From Adiantum capillus-veneris (taxonomy: Eukaryota; Streptophyta; Polypodiopsida; Polypodiales; Pteridaceae), in NCBI GenBank assembly GCA_014529385.2, contig CM043943.1, forward strand, positions 154,969,092-155,033,091: a stretch of DNA of 64,000 nucleotides, written 5' to 3'. Position 1 is the stretch's first letter. Each line of letters begins with the position of its first letter. Position numbers and translations under genes: made by a program. This document shows, piece after piece, positions 51,791-62,290 of this stretch. The notes under the pieces are model-generated. The model saw nothing but the letters and a program-made list of their open reading frames with translations, searched no databases and was not told the origin of the DNA.

Positions 51791-53495
51791 CACTATGCTA
51801 AACCAAAAGCTTCAAGGTAAACGTTCACAATCTGCTAGGTCCTCGTCCTCCATCCACTTCGCATCCAATGCAGAATGGTTCTTGAATTTAACCAAGAACC
51901 GCCTTCGTACTTTTCCCTTAATCTTTGTGTCATTATGTGCCAAAATCTGTTCACGAACAAGGATCTCCTCCTTTTCCTCTACTTCGGGTTGCTCATCGGG
52001 CTCCCCATCTTCGGGTACATCACCTTTACAAGGTTTAAAGAGACTCACATGAAATGCATTGTGAATCCTCCAAGTGTCAAGCAGTTTCAGTCAGAAGGAG
52101 ACATCATTGATCTTTTCAGAGATCTGGAAAGGTCCGTAGTATCGCATACTAAGCTTTGTGAAAAGCCTCTGCTTTCCCTTCTTCTTTCTTAGGCATGCCC
52201 TCTCAAAACGTAAGAGCACCCAATCATCCTCCAATTTCAAATGGCGACGATGGCGATCTCCAGCCTTTTTCTGTCTTTCCTGAGTTTTCTGCAAAGCCTC
52301 GCGGACCTTGGCAAAAGCTGTATCTAAGTCACGCGTGTATTCATCCGCTTGAAAAATCTTATCTTTCGTGCTTATAAAGGGTGGAACCTTCACAACATCT
52401 TCAATAATCTCAAATGGCGCCTTCCCCATCGAAGAGTGTCTCGTGTTGTTGTAGGAAAATTCCACCAAAGGTAGATACTTTTCCCATTCAGTCTTCTGAT
52501 CCGCGATATAAGACTTCAATAAATCTAAAACCACTGAATTGGCAATCTCAGATTGCCCGTCAGTCTGCGGGTGGAAAGATGACGAGAACTGAAACCGCGT
52601 GGCAATGTTCTCCCAAATTGCCTTCCAAAACAAACTCGTAAATCTGGGGTCCCTATCGGAGACAATCGTCTCAAGCATGCCATGTAATCTAAAAATCTGG
52701 GCCACAACCAGTCTCGCTAAGTGATCCGGCTTGACTGTTTTCTTCACTGGAATGAAATGAGCCTGCTTGCTAAATCTTTCAATAACAGTCGAGATACCAT
52801 CGTGACCACTTTGTGTTCTCGGGAGATCAAAAATGAAATCCATTGCAATACTTTCCCATGGGCGGGTGGGTATGGGCAAAGGCTGTAACAATCCTTGTGC
52901 TTTATGCCTGTCAAACTTCACCTTTTGGCATAACCATAACCTGCGCACAAACTCGTCCACATCCTTCTTGAGTCTCGGCCAATAGAAGTATCTCTCTACC
53001 CCTTTCATGGTGGTAGGAATGCCGCGGTGACCCGTAAAAGGCGGATAGTGGCATTCGATTATAACCTTTTCCCTCAACAGCTGTGTAACACACAACATGG
53101 TTTTCCTCATCCGTGGCATACTGATCGACCATAACCTCGAAGCTCCTATGATGTATCACGGAAATAGCCACAATTAACGGCTTCCGAGACAAAGCATCTC
53201 CCACCAAATTCTTCTGTACCTGCACATGGACAATTTGGCAGTGAAACTGTGACAAGATGTTCGCCCACCACATCTGCTTTTCCGATAGCTGCTTCCGTGA
53301 CAAGAAGTAGCGTAAACTCTGATGGTCTCTAAAGACACTAAAGTCCGCTCCCAGTAGGTAGTGCGACCACTGAGTAACAGCATGGATAACCGCCAAAAGT
53401 TCGTTCTCATAAATTTGTGTTGTCAATTCCGGCCTTGAGAACAACCGGCTCTCATAAGCAAAATCACATGGCCTTCTTGCATTCTCATACTCCAA
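51791..53495 (-). pseudogene. Element L pol: RNase H, integrase, chromodomain
   Basis: Minus strand. RNase H from 53495: YENELLAVIHAVTQWSHYLL, FRDHQSLRYFLSRKQLSEKQ. Integrase 53119-52091 is a 342-codon open frame: zinc-binding part (H-H at ECHYPPFTGHRG and the C-x2-C-like WLCQKVKFD), core with AMDFIFDLPRTQSGHDG, VSDRDPRFTSLFW and QTDGQSEIANS, so the D-D-E triad is complete, then [17 protein letters not shown]. Chromodomain at 52048-51812: EILVREQILAHNDTKIKG, RRFLVKFKNHSALDAKWMED. Integrase inserts the cDNA, and the chromodomain is expected to guide it to marked chromatin (family knowledge). A frame change separates integrase from the chromodomain, and RNase H overlaps integrase in another frame. 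Confidence 0.87.
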
Positions 53496-54246
53496 ATGAC
53501 TTCTGCAAGTCCGGCAAAGTCAAAACTGGTCCCGTAGTCAATTTCTCTTTCAAAGTCTGAAAGGCAATCACCTCTATGGATCCCCACGAGAAAGGGACAT
53601 GGACATTCTCCAAATCGGGGGCCGAATCCATCTTCACTTCCTGCTACTGACACAATGGGTCCCAAAAAGTGTATCTCTGGTAGGAAAAATTCACTTTCTT
53701 TGCATTAATCACTAACTTGTGAATTCGTAATACCTGAAAGACTTGAAGCAGGTGATCTCTATGTTCTGCCTCATCCTTGGAGAAAACAATGATATCATCA
53801 AAGAAAGTGCCAACAAATAGCATGTACTCTCGAAAAATCCAGTCCATCATCCGGTTAAATGTCGCAGGAGCATTGGTTAAGCCAAAAGGCATCACCAAAA
53901 ACTCAAATAACCCAAAAGTCCTCCGAAAAGCTGTCTTGTAGACGTCTCCCGACGCGATTCGGATCTGATGATATCCACTCTTCAAATCAATCCTGCTAAA
54001 ACATGAGGATCCCTGTAATCTGTCGAGTATATCATCGATCCTAGGAATCGGAAATCTGTTCTTGATGGTGATTTTGTTGAGAGCTCTATAATGGAATGCA
54101 CATTCTCCAAGATCCGTCTTTCTTGAAAACCAACAACACTGGAGAGCAATACGGTGAAGTACTATGCTGGACAAGACCCTTTTCCAAGAGGTCTTTCACT
54201 TGGTTCATAATCTCTTCGTTCTGGGCTCGGCTCACGCGATAAGGTG
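53496..54246 (-). pseudogene. Element L pol: reverse transcriptase
   Basis: Minus strand. The RT start ([34 protein letters not shown]) is in the frame of the protease. After a frameshift near 54090 come [56 protein letters not shown] and GTFFDDIIVFSKDEAEHRDH, with the catalytic Asp pair intact at about 53795. It breaks again near 53640. Of all RT copies in the window this one preserves the active site and fingers best, but the frameshifts make it non-functional. Confidence 0.85.
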
Positions 54247-54946
54247 GCCGGTTCGGTGGCGTGCTTCCAGGAATCAGATCAACGGTATGATCTTCACGAC
54301 GAGCGGGTGTTAACTCGCCTGGTAGGCCTTCTGAGAAGCAATCGGCATGAGAGTGGAGAAAATCTTGGCGTTCTTTATCAAGTTCAGACATATTTGTCCT
54401 ATCTTCATCACTCAACTCTTTCAAAAAGATCGAGTAAACAAACAAACTGGATTTCATTAACTTTGAAATGGCCGAAGCCGATACAATAGGGACAGACTCG
54501 CCCTTAAGTTTAATATCAAGTACAAGGGTTCTGCCCTTCTCTGTGGTCAATGTCGCTTTCCTCGCCCGATAGTCGACCACGGCGTTGTTCTTGTGGTACC
54601 AAGGAATTCCCAGGAGGACATCACAACCTTCCAAAGGCATTATGTAAAAGTCCTCATGCCCCAAATACCCCTGACAATGCAACCGAAGTTTGCCAATGAC
54701 AGGTGTAATGGCTACGTCCCTGCCGGGTGGGGCTAGAACTACCTCTGCAAATGGTCCCATTCGATCGGGTGTGATCTCAAGCCACACCGCCAATTCCGGT
54801 GAAATGAAGTTGGCCTTGGCTTCTCCATCAAAGAAGATCAGGGCTTCTTGGTCTTTCGCTTTGCCCCAACCTCGGCAAAGTTCTGTACTCTCGTCCAACG
54901 TGCTTGGATCGGTACTCATGCAATCAGGAACCAGTCCTGTTTTCAT
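54247..54946 (-). pseudogene. Element L protease
   Basis: Part of a 286-codon open frame (54946-54086). TDPSTLDESTELCRGWGKAK leads into the active-site loop ALIFFDGEAKANFISPEL (about 54855-54800), then VAITPVIGKLRLHCQGYLG, FYIMPLEGCDVLLGIPWYHK and the linker to RT (PPNRPPYRVS). The loop reads D-G-E-A where a retropepsin has D-S/T-G-A. Everything else is well preserved, and protease and RT share the frame, as in a gypsy polyprotein. Confidence 0.82.
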
Positions 54947-56107
54947 CTTGCCTTTTCTTCCACGTTCCTTAGCTGCTCTCGAACTCTCAGGCCTCTCGTC
55001 GTCCTTGTCATTTTGTTCTTTCTGTGTCTTTTTAGGGCACTTCGCTGAGATATGTTCGTGTTCTCCGCACCCAAAGCACTTCCCTTCCCTGATGTAGCGA
55101 GCTCTCTTCTAAGGAGTGAGTTTGGGTCGTGCATCTTTTTCTCCCGGGTTGCTCTTCCTCTTTCTACTTTCATTTGTTGAAGACTGTTCGGCTCTTTGTG
55201 TCATGATCTCATCTGTGGGCTGGTCAAATTGCTTGAGTGAATGGCAAACCCCGTTTCGCATGACTCATCAACTCCTGAATGGAAGCTGACTTTTGTTCCA
55301 AGCAGTGATCTTGGATCTCTGTAGGAAGACCCAAGGTAAACCGCTCAATTTGTTCCTTGAACAAGATCTTCTTAAATGAAGAGGCGGCTAGAAAAGAGCT
55401 CCAGAATCTCTAGAAATAAGCGTCCACTGTATCCTTCTTGGTCATCCAAAGATGGTTCCAAGCAGTTCGTATATTGCGTTCATACTCTCAAGTCAGCCAA
55501 GAAGAAATAAACAGCCTCTTGAATTTCAGCCATTTAACTGGTGCAGTCTTGTTTAATAGAAGCGTGGACCACCAAGTTCGAGCATTCCCCCCAAAGTAAG
55601 AGGCAGCTCTCCAAATCTGAGAGTGCTCTGAGTAACGCCCTCCCGCGAAAGCGATGTCAAACTGCTGTACAGAAGACAAAGCCTTCGAAGCATCTCTATA
55701 ACCAGAAAACAGGTCAAATTTAATTGACTGTCCACCTTCCTTAAACTCTCGGACTTTCTTGCTTTTTTGTCTTCCAGAAAGTCATACTCGTTGGCTTTGT
55801 AAAAATTCTTCTTCTTTGCGTAAAAGTTGTTGTCATCAGAGTCCGAACTGTCTATAGACGAGTCCTCAGTAGAACTCTCAATCACAGGGCGAGATTTAGA
55901 CTTCTTTGCCTTTTTCTTGCCCTTACCCAAGCGTTGCCTTTTGCTTCGCTTTTTGCCTTTTCTGTCTTCTTCGCTTGAGTCACATGAGCTAGAAGAACTG
56001 TCAGAAGAACAAGAAGAAGAAGAACTGGGTACGCCTTCAAATTAAACACGCTTCTACTGCTTTCTTGCCTTTTCAAAAGTAGACTGACGACCCAAATAAC
56101 CCGGGAA
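54947..56107 (-). pseudogene. Element L gag: capsid, linker and zinc knuckle
   Basis: Minus strand. From 56107: PGYLGRQST-like, KRVRFE near 56045, a Ser-rich acidic run, a basic run (GKKKAKKSKSRP), STEDSSIDSSDSDDNNFYAK, then capsid (QQFDIAFAGGRYSEHSQIWR; NARTWWSTLLLNKTAPVKW, 55680-55500), SGSLTYPT-like sequence near 55230, and the CCHC knuckle (CFGCGEHEHISAKC near 55085-55030). Several stops and frame changes occur. The N-terminal part of the same gag continues beyond the solo LTR at 57597-57994. Confidence 0.8.
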
Positions 56108-56112
56108 GTCAG
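56108..56112 (+). other. Target-site duplication, left copy
   Basis: GTCAG immediately before the solo LTR; identical to 57592-57596. Without the LTR the gag codons read through (G-A-D-F-P-G-Y-L-G). Confidence 0.85.
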
Positions 56113-57591
56113 TGAAACCGGCTTGTTCAATCCAAAAAGGGTGGTAGACTTTAGACTTAAACCTTATTTGCTTTCACCCATTTAATTCGTCGCACTTTAC
56201 CTGTACTTTCAAGACACAACAAAGGGGAGAGGGATACAGGTTGCTAGATTGCACCTGTATGAGTAGACCGACACCAGATTGGCCCCTAACTTAGGCGCCC
56301 CTTTCGGTATTTCTTTATTGTTTAAAAGAGGGAATAAACGTTGTGGTTCCCTACAAGCTGCCCTGCACAAGCTTGGCTGAATTTCAACTGTTCCGGCCCG
56401 ATTTCGGCAACATAACTGTACTAGGACCCTTCACAGTCAGTATCCCCACACAATAGGTGACTTTCCCGACGCATACGGGCACTTTGCCAAACCTGGCGAG
56501 AATCTGCAGCACGCTGAATTCTCTGTTTTCAGCCCCGAAAATGCGCCAGATCACCTGTACAGCGGTCCCCTTGCGTCCCCGAACCTCCTAGGGGTATTAG
56601 AGACCATTTAGGGGCAAAACCCTAAACCTGCAAAAATACACAGCAGGTTGAAATTTATTGTTTCGGGCTCCGTTTCGCGTGTCGGTCGCATCCTTAGCAA
56701 GTCCTCGAGCTCCCGCACCTGTAGGGCTACTTGCCCTTTGAATTGGACGAGATTTCTGGCGTGAAACCTCTCCGAATTCACCTGTACCTGCGGGGGATTA
56801 GCTGCTAGCTAATCCAGTACCTGTGCAAGAGGCTCTTGCCTCAGCAATCGCGCATGAACCCACACATCTGTACATTGGTCAATTGAAAAGCCTAGTAGAG
56901 GGGCATAACATACTGCCATAAGGGAGAGAGAGGGCAGTGTGTAGCGTGCAGGGCATCACTCCTGGCACCGCACTGTACATAGGAGGGAAAGGAAGCACTC
57001 CATAGCTCTTAGCCTGTGACAAAATCTGCCAATGAGCCTCTTTTCCCTTCAAATTCAGCGCCACCTTCTCTTGCATGAGGAAAGTGCACAAAAATGTGCC
57101 ACTTGGCACATTTACAAGTCATTTCCCATTTCGGGGTTGCCGCCTAAAAATCTCCCCACCGGTTGCCCAGTTGACTTCACGGCGGAGTAAGAAAATGTTC
57201 CCCTTGTCATTCCGGAGGTAATGGCGCAAACACATTTTCAGGTCCCAAAATAGCAGTTCCCTAAATTTTAGGAGATGCTACCATTGTATCTTTCTAGGTC
57301 ATCTGACCCCCTTTGTACACTGCAGCCACACCCAAAACTGAAATGTAGCCTCTGTAGCAAAGGATTCCACTTTGGCTAGTCAATGACCACCCCACTTTGG
57401 CTAACCATAGTCCTTGTCCAACCTTAGTGCTCTCTTGCCCTCAGGCCTGGACTCCCTCTGGATTGTTCCACACTAGCTATGCAATGCAGGGCAGTTAGAT
57501 TTCCCGAGGGGTGTTTTCAGAAAGTGAAAGTAAATAAATAATAAGAAAGAAATCAACAAAAAGGATAGATAGTAGTCACACGTTGGTGACA
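56113..57591 (-). repeat. Solo LTR (family D) inside element L gag
   Basis: 1479 bp from plus TGAAACCGGCTTGTTCAATC to ACGTTGGTGACA, flanked by GTCAG on both sides. It matches the 3' LTR of element D (20197-21759) along its length, including GGCGCCCCTTTCGGTATTTC (56294-56313), the telobox AAAACCCTAAACC (56624), ACTTGCCCTTTGAAT and CCCCGAAAATGCG. No interior remains, so it formed by recombination between the two LTRs of a full insertion. Confidence 0.9.
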
Positions 57592-57596
57592 GTCAG
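57592..57596 (+). other. Target-site duplication, right copy
   Basis: GTCAG directly after the solo LTR. Confidence 0.85.
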
Positions 57597-57994
57597 CGCC
57601 TTTCTTTTGCTTTTTGTCGTGCTTTTTAGCTTTGTTTTGCACGTCAACAAGCTAAGCAATTTGTGCATCAACCACCTCTTCTAACTCTTTCTCTGTATAC
57701 TTCTTGAGAGTCGGAGGTTTCTTGAGAGCAGGTTTGCGGGGTGGTTTTGTGGTCTTCTGCCACCGCGTGTGCACCTCCTCGAAAGAAGTCTTGCTCGTAT
57801 ATTTTGCCAATTTCGGGTCCTTGGCAATATTAACCATCATCTTTGTTGCATCGCCGATCAATTGTCGACGCTCCATCTCTTGACGCTCCGCCTGAGTAGG
57901 CCGAGGCGGGCCATACTCCTCGCGTGAATCTTCGTTGTGATCCCTTCCCGCATCACCGGATGCAGAGGGAGTCGTTTAATCTTTGCTTGAAGCC
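57597..57994 (-). pseudogene. Element L gag, N-terminal part
   Basis: Minus strand from ATG 57994 (MASSKD then TAA at codon 7), followed by ASGDAGRDHNEDSREEYGPP, MERRQLIGDATKMMVNIAKD, HTRWQKTTKPPRKPALKKP and EKELEEVVDAQIA, then TAG. It aligns with element I gag residue by residue. Two stops make it inactive. It continues left of the solo LTR. Confidence 0.82.
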
Positions 57995-58054
57995 ATAAGT
58001 GCCGCAGTAAAAAAAAAATGAAAATGAATTTCGCGAAGAAGAGAAATCGGCCGT

Positions 58055-58066
58055 GCTCTAATACCA
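58055..58066 (-). promoter_or_regulatory. Primer-binding site of element L
   Basis: Minus-strand TGGTATTAGAGC, one base from the LTR; one C-to-T change from the usual Met-tRNA match. Confidence 0.85.
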
Positions 58067-58067
58067 C

Positions 58068-58427
58068 TGTAACAGACTTGGACACTCCAAGTCGAGAATC
58101 TACCACGACACCACAAATAATCACTTCAAGCAATTCATAGTTTACAATTGATTTGACACTAGCCTGGCGGAGTTCCGTGCCTAGAGATATTAGCCCCAAA
58201 GATTGGCGCCCCTTTCGGTATTTCTTTTTATATTAATCTATGTTCAAAGTACAAGAGTGCCACCAGGCGCTCACACTCAGACTCTGCGTCTAGATGCTCT
58301 CAGTTATGAGGCCCTGCCCACGAATTTAAAGAGTACAAGGGATGCTAAAAGCCAAGCCCCAAAAGCTGGTAAAAATCAAAGGCTTGAGTATTTTTAAAAG
58401 CCTAATAAAAATAAAGGAAAGGCTCTT
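58068..58427 (-). repeat. 5' LTR of element L, truncated
   Basis: Minus strand, edge plus TGTAACAGACTTGGACACTC, core GGCGCCCCTTTCGGTATTTC at 58205-58224. The U3 half is lost: similarity ends at about 58427 (AAAGGCTCTT), just before the place where sister LTRs have the CT tract, and LINE sequence begins. Confidence 0.82.
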
Positions 58428-58809
58428 CCGAAAGATTAATGGATGTGGATTTGCTAGGTCTCGCTACTGCTACTCGCCCCCCCCCCCCCCTTGCTGCTCC
58501 ATCGCTAACCTCCCCCCCCCCCCTCCCCCCCCCCCTGTTTTCGCGCTGCCCCAAAGGCTGCCCGCTGCCCTCCTCTCGCGTTGCCATCCCCACCCCATCC
58601 CCCCGCTCGCTGCCGCTTGTGCACCTGCACATTACCCGGCTGCCCACATCGCCCTCGCCATCCCCCCATCCCCCCCCCTCCCTGTCCTCATCGCTCCCGA
58701 AGGTCTTCTGCACCTGGCTCTGCAACACTTTTTCTTCGGACAAGTGCTTGCCGTACTCGTTTGCAGATTTTCTTCACCGCCCGCTTCTTCGACTCAGCAG
58801 TAGACACAA
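58428..58809 (+). promoter_or_regulatory. C-rich 5' leader of LINE family 2
   Basis: Contains C runs of about 10-12 bases at 58478-58490 and 58508-58532, further C-rich stretches to 58680, and a short pyrimidine-rich lead-in to ATG 58810. LINE 5' leaders often hold internal promoters; none is identifiable here by sequence. Confidence 0.45.
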
Positions 58810-60663
58810 ATGGAGGCTCCAGCTCCACCACAGAGGGACTCGCCTCAAGCCCCCTCGCCCGACCCCGCTGAGCCCACCATTCGACTTGCTCTTTCGCTGA
58901 CAGAGCAAGCGAACCTTGCCGCAGAGGTAGAACGCTTGCAGGCGACTTCTGTCATCTGCAAGGTTCTCGGCACCCGTCCTAGCAGAGGAGAGCTGCGAGA
59001 CCTTCTCCAGGCCCGCCTTCTCGCAGAGGTGGGCAAGATTTTGGATGTCCAGATTCTCAGACGGGGGTACTACCAGATTGAGTTCGAGACTTCCGAGATG
59101 GCCTCCAAGGTCATAGCTATGAGTCCACTGGCCATCCGAGCATCACGCGCCCACTTTCGACAGTGGCGACATGGTTTTGACCCGACTTCGGATGTGCTAG
59201 TAGAGCAGGAAGACATCCCCATCTTAGTCTGCTTTCCGGGTTTACGGAGGGATAACCTTCCACTTCTCTCCACGATTGGCTCCGCCATCGGGACTGTCCT
59301 GGAGACACCTCGTACGGCAGCATCAGTAGCTGCCAAGGCAGCTGGCATCCCTTCAGTTCCAGTTTTGGTCAGAGATACCCACACGCTCCCGAAGGTCATC
59401 CTTCTGCCTCGGGTGAGTGGGGGTTGGTTTAGACAGAGTGTGGAGTACTCGGGTCTTCCGAACCGATGCTTCATTTGCAGACAGATGGGCCACCTAGCGA
59501 AGGCCTATCCACGAAGGAGACCACGACCCGCACCTCAGCCTCAGCCCCAGCCTACCAAGGCTGGGCCGCAGCCACAGCCAACGACACAGCGCACAGATTC
59601 AGAGCCACCCTCCGAGCCTGGGGCTCCAGCATAGGAGGGGTGGCAGCAGGCCCGTGGCCGTCGACGCCAGGGGCCACAGCGACAGCCTGGCACTCAGAGT
59701 GGCCCTCAGGTGCCTACTCAGCAGCAGTGGGTTCCCACGGGGAACCGCTTTGGTCCTCTTGAGCAGGAGGAGCCCCCTACGCCAGCCTCCACCTCCGCTT
59801 CACCCTCGCTAGCCGCTCCACCTTCCGATTTCCCCTCCTCCTCCTCATCCCCTCCCCCGCCTTCTGCTCCCGCCCACTCCACACCTCGCCCCCCTGTCTC
59901 TGTCGCCCCACCCCGCTTCTCTTCTCCTCCGCCCCACCCAGCTCCTTCTCCCCCTCTTCTTGCTTCAGTACCACAGTCGACTCAGGAGACTGGTCCCTCG
60001 CCGGCGGCTAGGAGATCTCTTGGCAGCGCCTTTGTCACGAGTCGCCTAGCGAGAGAGGGTCAGCCCTTCTTGCGGCCCCCTCTGCAGATTCAGACATCTT
60101 CCCTTGCAGCTATCCCTCGTGGTCTGACGAGCATTGACCTCCGACGCCGCTGGGATTTCTTCGATTACGGGTTCACTCGCTTTCTCGGCGATTCCGCAGC
60201 AGACCACAAGGCAGCCTGCTTCAGGGTCCACGCTTTGTTCCTCGCCGCTATGGGGACAGAGGCCTTAGACTCAGCAGTTGGTTTCTCCTTCCCCCTCTGT
60301 GGTAGGACTGAGACAGAGTGGTCCCTCGACTCTGTGGTGGGATAATTGCATACACAGGTTCTCGAGTTCTCTCACCACATGGGAGAACTTGGCGTTACAG
60401 ATTTGTTGCAGACTTTGTGGCCACTGGCCAAGTTTGCGGTGACACCCCCATACTCAGCAGGATGTAGACACATTGTGGTGTACTTTTTTGCTGATACGCA
60501 GTGTTTGCCTTGCTATGTATACATTCATGAGGACTCCTGGATAGAGGAGGTTGCTTTACGCACGGCTCGCTCTGCTTGGGCTTGGACCAGGCACTCACTA
60601 CAATCTCGCCTATCTAGAGGACGCTCGGATGCGGATTACTCCCCATCCAAGCCAGCCTCGTAG
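58810..60663 (+). pseudogene. LINE family 2 ORF1 (DUF4283-like, zinc knuckle, Pro/Ser-rich region)
   Basis: ORF1 protein that would coat the LINE RNA. One frame from ATG 58810 to TAG 60661, interrupted only by TAG 59632 and TAA 60343. Residues about 30-200 (LVCFPGLRRDNLPLLSTIGS, LLPRVSGGWFRQSVEYSGLP) resemble the plant DUF4283 RNA-binding module. Next is a CCHC knuckle CFICRQMGHLAKAYP, in which the last Cys has become Tyr. A Pro/Gln-rich then Ser/Pro-rich region follows (TPASTSASPSLAAPPS), and finally a C-terminal conserved region (LGVTDLLQTLWPLAKFAVTP, CYVYIHEDSWIEEVALRTAR) that is also kept in the copy at 37820. It ends 47 bases before ORF2. If the two stops are discounted the protein has 617 codons, long for ORF1. 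Confidence 0.78.
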
Positions 60664-60710
60664 ATAGCCCGTCTTGCTGCTGCGGCACCATCTGTTCTCT
60701 CTCGCTCCCC

Positions 60711-62290
60711 ATGAGGACCGTCTCGTGGAACATGCAAGGACTAGGTGGGCCCCAGTTTCAGCGACAGCGGGGCCGATTCCGTCCGGAGCTTCAGCGTTGC
60801 CTTGTGGGAGGAGAGATTGATCTCCTTATGCTTCAGGAGCACCATTTGTCTGAGAGCCGCATTCGGCGATGTGGTCAGATTATGCGTGGACATTATGATA
60901 CCTTTTGGTCAGCTGCTTTTGGACTTGGAGGCATCCAGGGTGGGATATGTATGACTATTGCGGACTCATTGCAGCAGGCCATTGTGGGCAGAGGGATTAT
61001 TGTGCCAAGCAAGGCTTAGTGGATTACTATGCAGATTCAGGGTGGCCTTGTGGGTTTCCTGAACATCTATGCGCCCAATGTGCCGAGTGCTCGTGCAGAG
61101 TTTTGGTCACAGATTGTTGAGTCTTTGCCACAGGTTGACCAGTGGTGTGTAAGAGTGGACTTCAACATGTTGGAGGACCCTTGTGACAGGAACGGAGGCA
61201 GCCATGCTATTGTCCATGGAGTCGAGTTAGCACCTTGGGAGAGGTTGTGTATGACTTTGAGGGTCTCGGATACATGGCAGCATTCTGGCTTTGTGAGGCC
61301 TCCAGAGAGTCTTGCCTTCTCTAGATCGGACCGCAGAGTGGGAGGAGTGAATCTATCGCGCATAGATGGCTTCTACACTAGTGACCACTTCAGTGACTTG
61401 GGGGGACCAGTGGGCATCCTGGCAGGGACATCCTTCTCGGACCATGCACCAGTGATCCTCACAGTGGCAGACAGGCAGAGGAGTGGGAGCACGATGCTTC
61501 GCATCCCAGAGCGGGTCTTGTTGGACTCAGCACTCACCGAGAGGGTCGAGGCTCTCTGGACAGAGGGCATGGACAGCCACGCTCCACCTACAGACAGAGT
61601 GGCCTCAGGCCTATCTCAGCTTAGCCACTTTTTTCTTCATGAGTCTCTGGCTCGACGGGCTGCAGCGAGAGAGGAGGAGCAGCGTCTCAGACGAGGCATT
61701 GCTTCACTACAAAGGATGCAGGAGCAGCATCTAGACAGTCCATGGTTGGAGGAGGAGTTACAGCAGGCTCGACAGGAGCTTGCTTGCACAGAGGAGAGGC
61801 GCCATGAGTTTGCCTTTCATCGACAGGCATCTCAGTGGACTCAGGTGGGTGACAGAGTGACAGGTGCTTTTTATGAAACAGTGGGACCTCGGCACTCGCA
61901 TGCCAAGGTCAATCAGTTGAGGAGACCCGATGGGTTAGTTGTTTGTGAGCCCGAGGATATGCGTGCAGTTGCTACTGACTTTTACTGTGAGTTACTGTCG
62001 GCTAAGCCCCAGTCAGAGAGACAGGATGCATGCAGGGAGCAGGTTTGGGCACAGATGCCTTGTCTTGTGACTGAGGAGATGCGCCAGAGGCTAGAGATAC
62101 CTCTTCAGCTTGAGGAGCTGCACACGGCTCTTAGGGCCCTCCCTCGTGGTAGCTGTCCAGGTGAGGATGGGCTGACTCCCATCTTCTTCTTGGAGTACTC
62201 GGACCTGCTTGGCCCAGATCTTTGTAGTGCCTTTCAGTACATTCTACACACGAGTGATTTACCTCATTCCAAAGGAGGGTGGCTCCTTAG
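60711..62290 (+). pseudogene. LINE family 2 ORF2, endonuclease and linker
   Basis: AP-type endonuclease. ATG 60711 gives MRTVSWNMQGLGGPQFQRQR (catalytic Asn), MLQEHHLSESRIRR (Glu), GLGGIQGGICMTIADSLQ, a TAG at 61017 where the copy at 37200 has CAG, then FLNIYAPNVPSARAEFWSQI, a changed V-R-V-D-F-N site (G-G-D-F-N in the other copy), NLSRIDGFYTSD and SFSDHAPVILTV (catalytic His). A linker with Arg/Gln-rich helices (EEEQRRLRRG-like) and GSCPGEDGLTPIFF, the lead-in to RT, follow. The frame is lost near 62250, where about 10 codons present in the relative at 13700 are also missing. Confidence 0.83.

Noticed and set aside
58478-58532. C-runs as G-quadruplex or i-motif promoter elements
   Set aside because: Could equally be low-complexity leader or an assembly-prone homopolymer; no supporting pattern.
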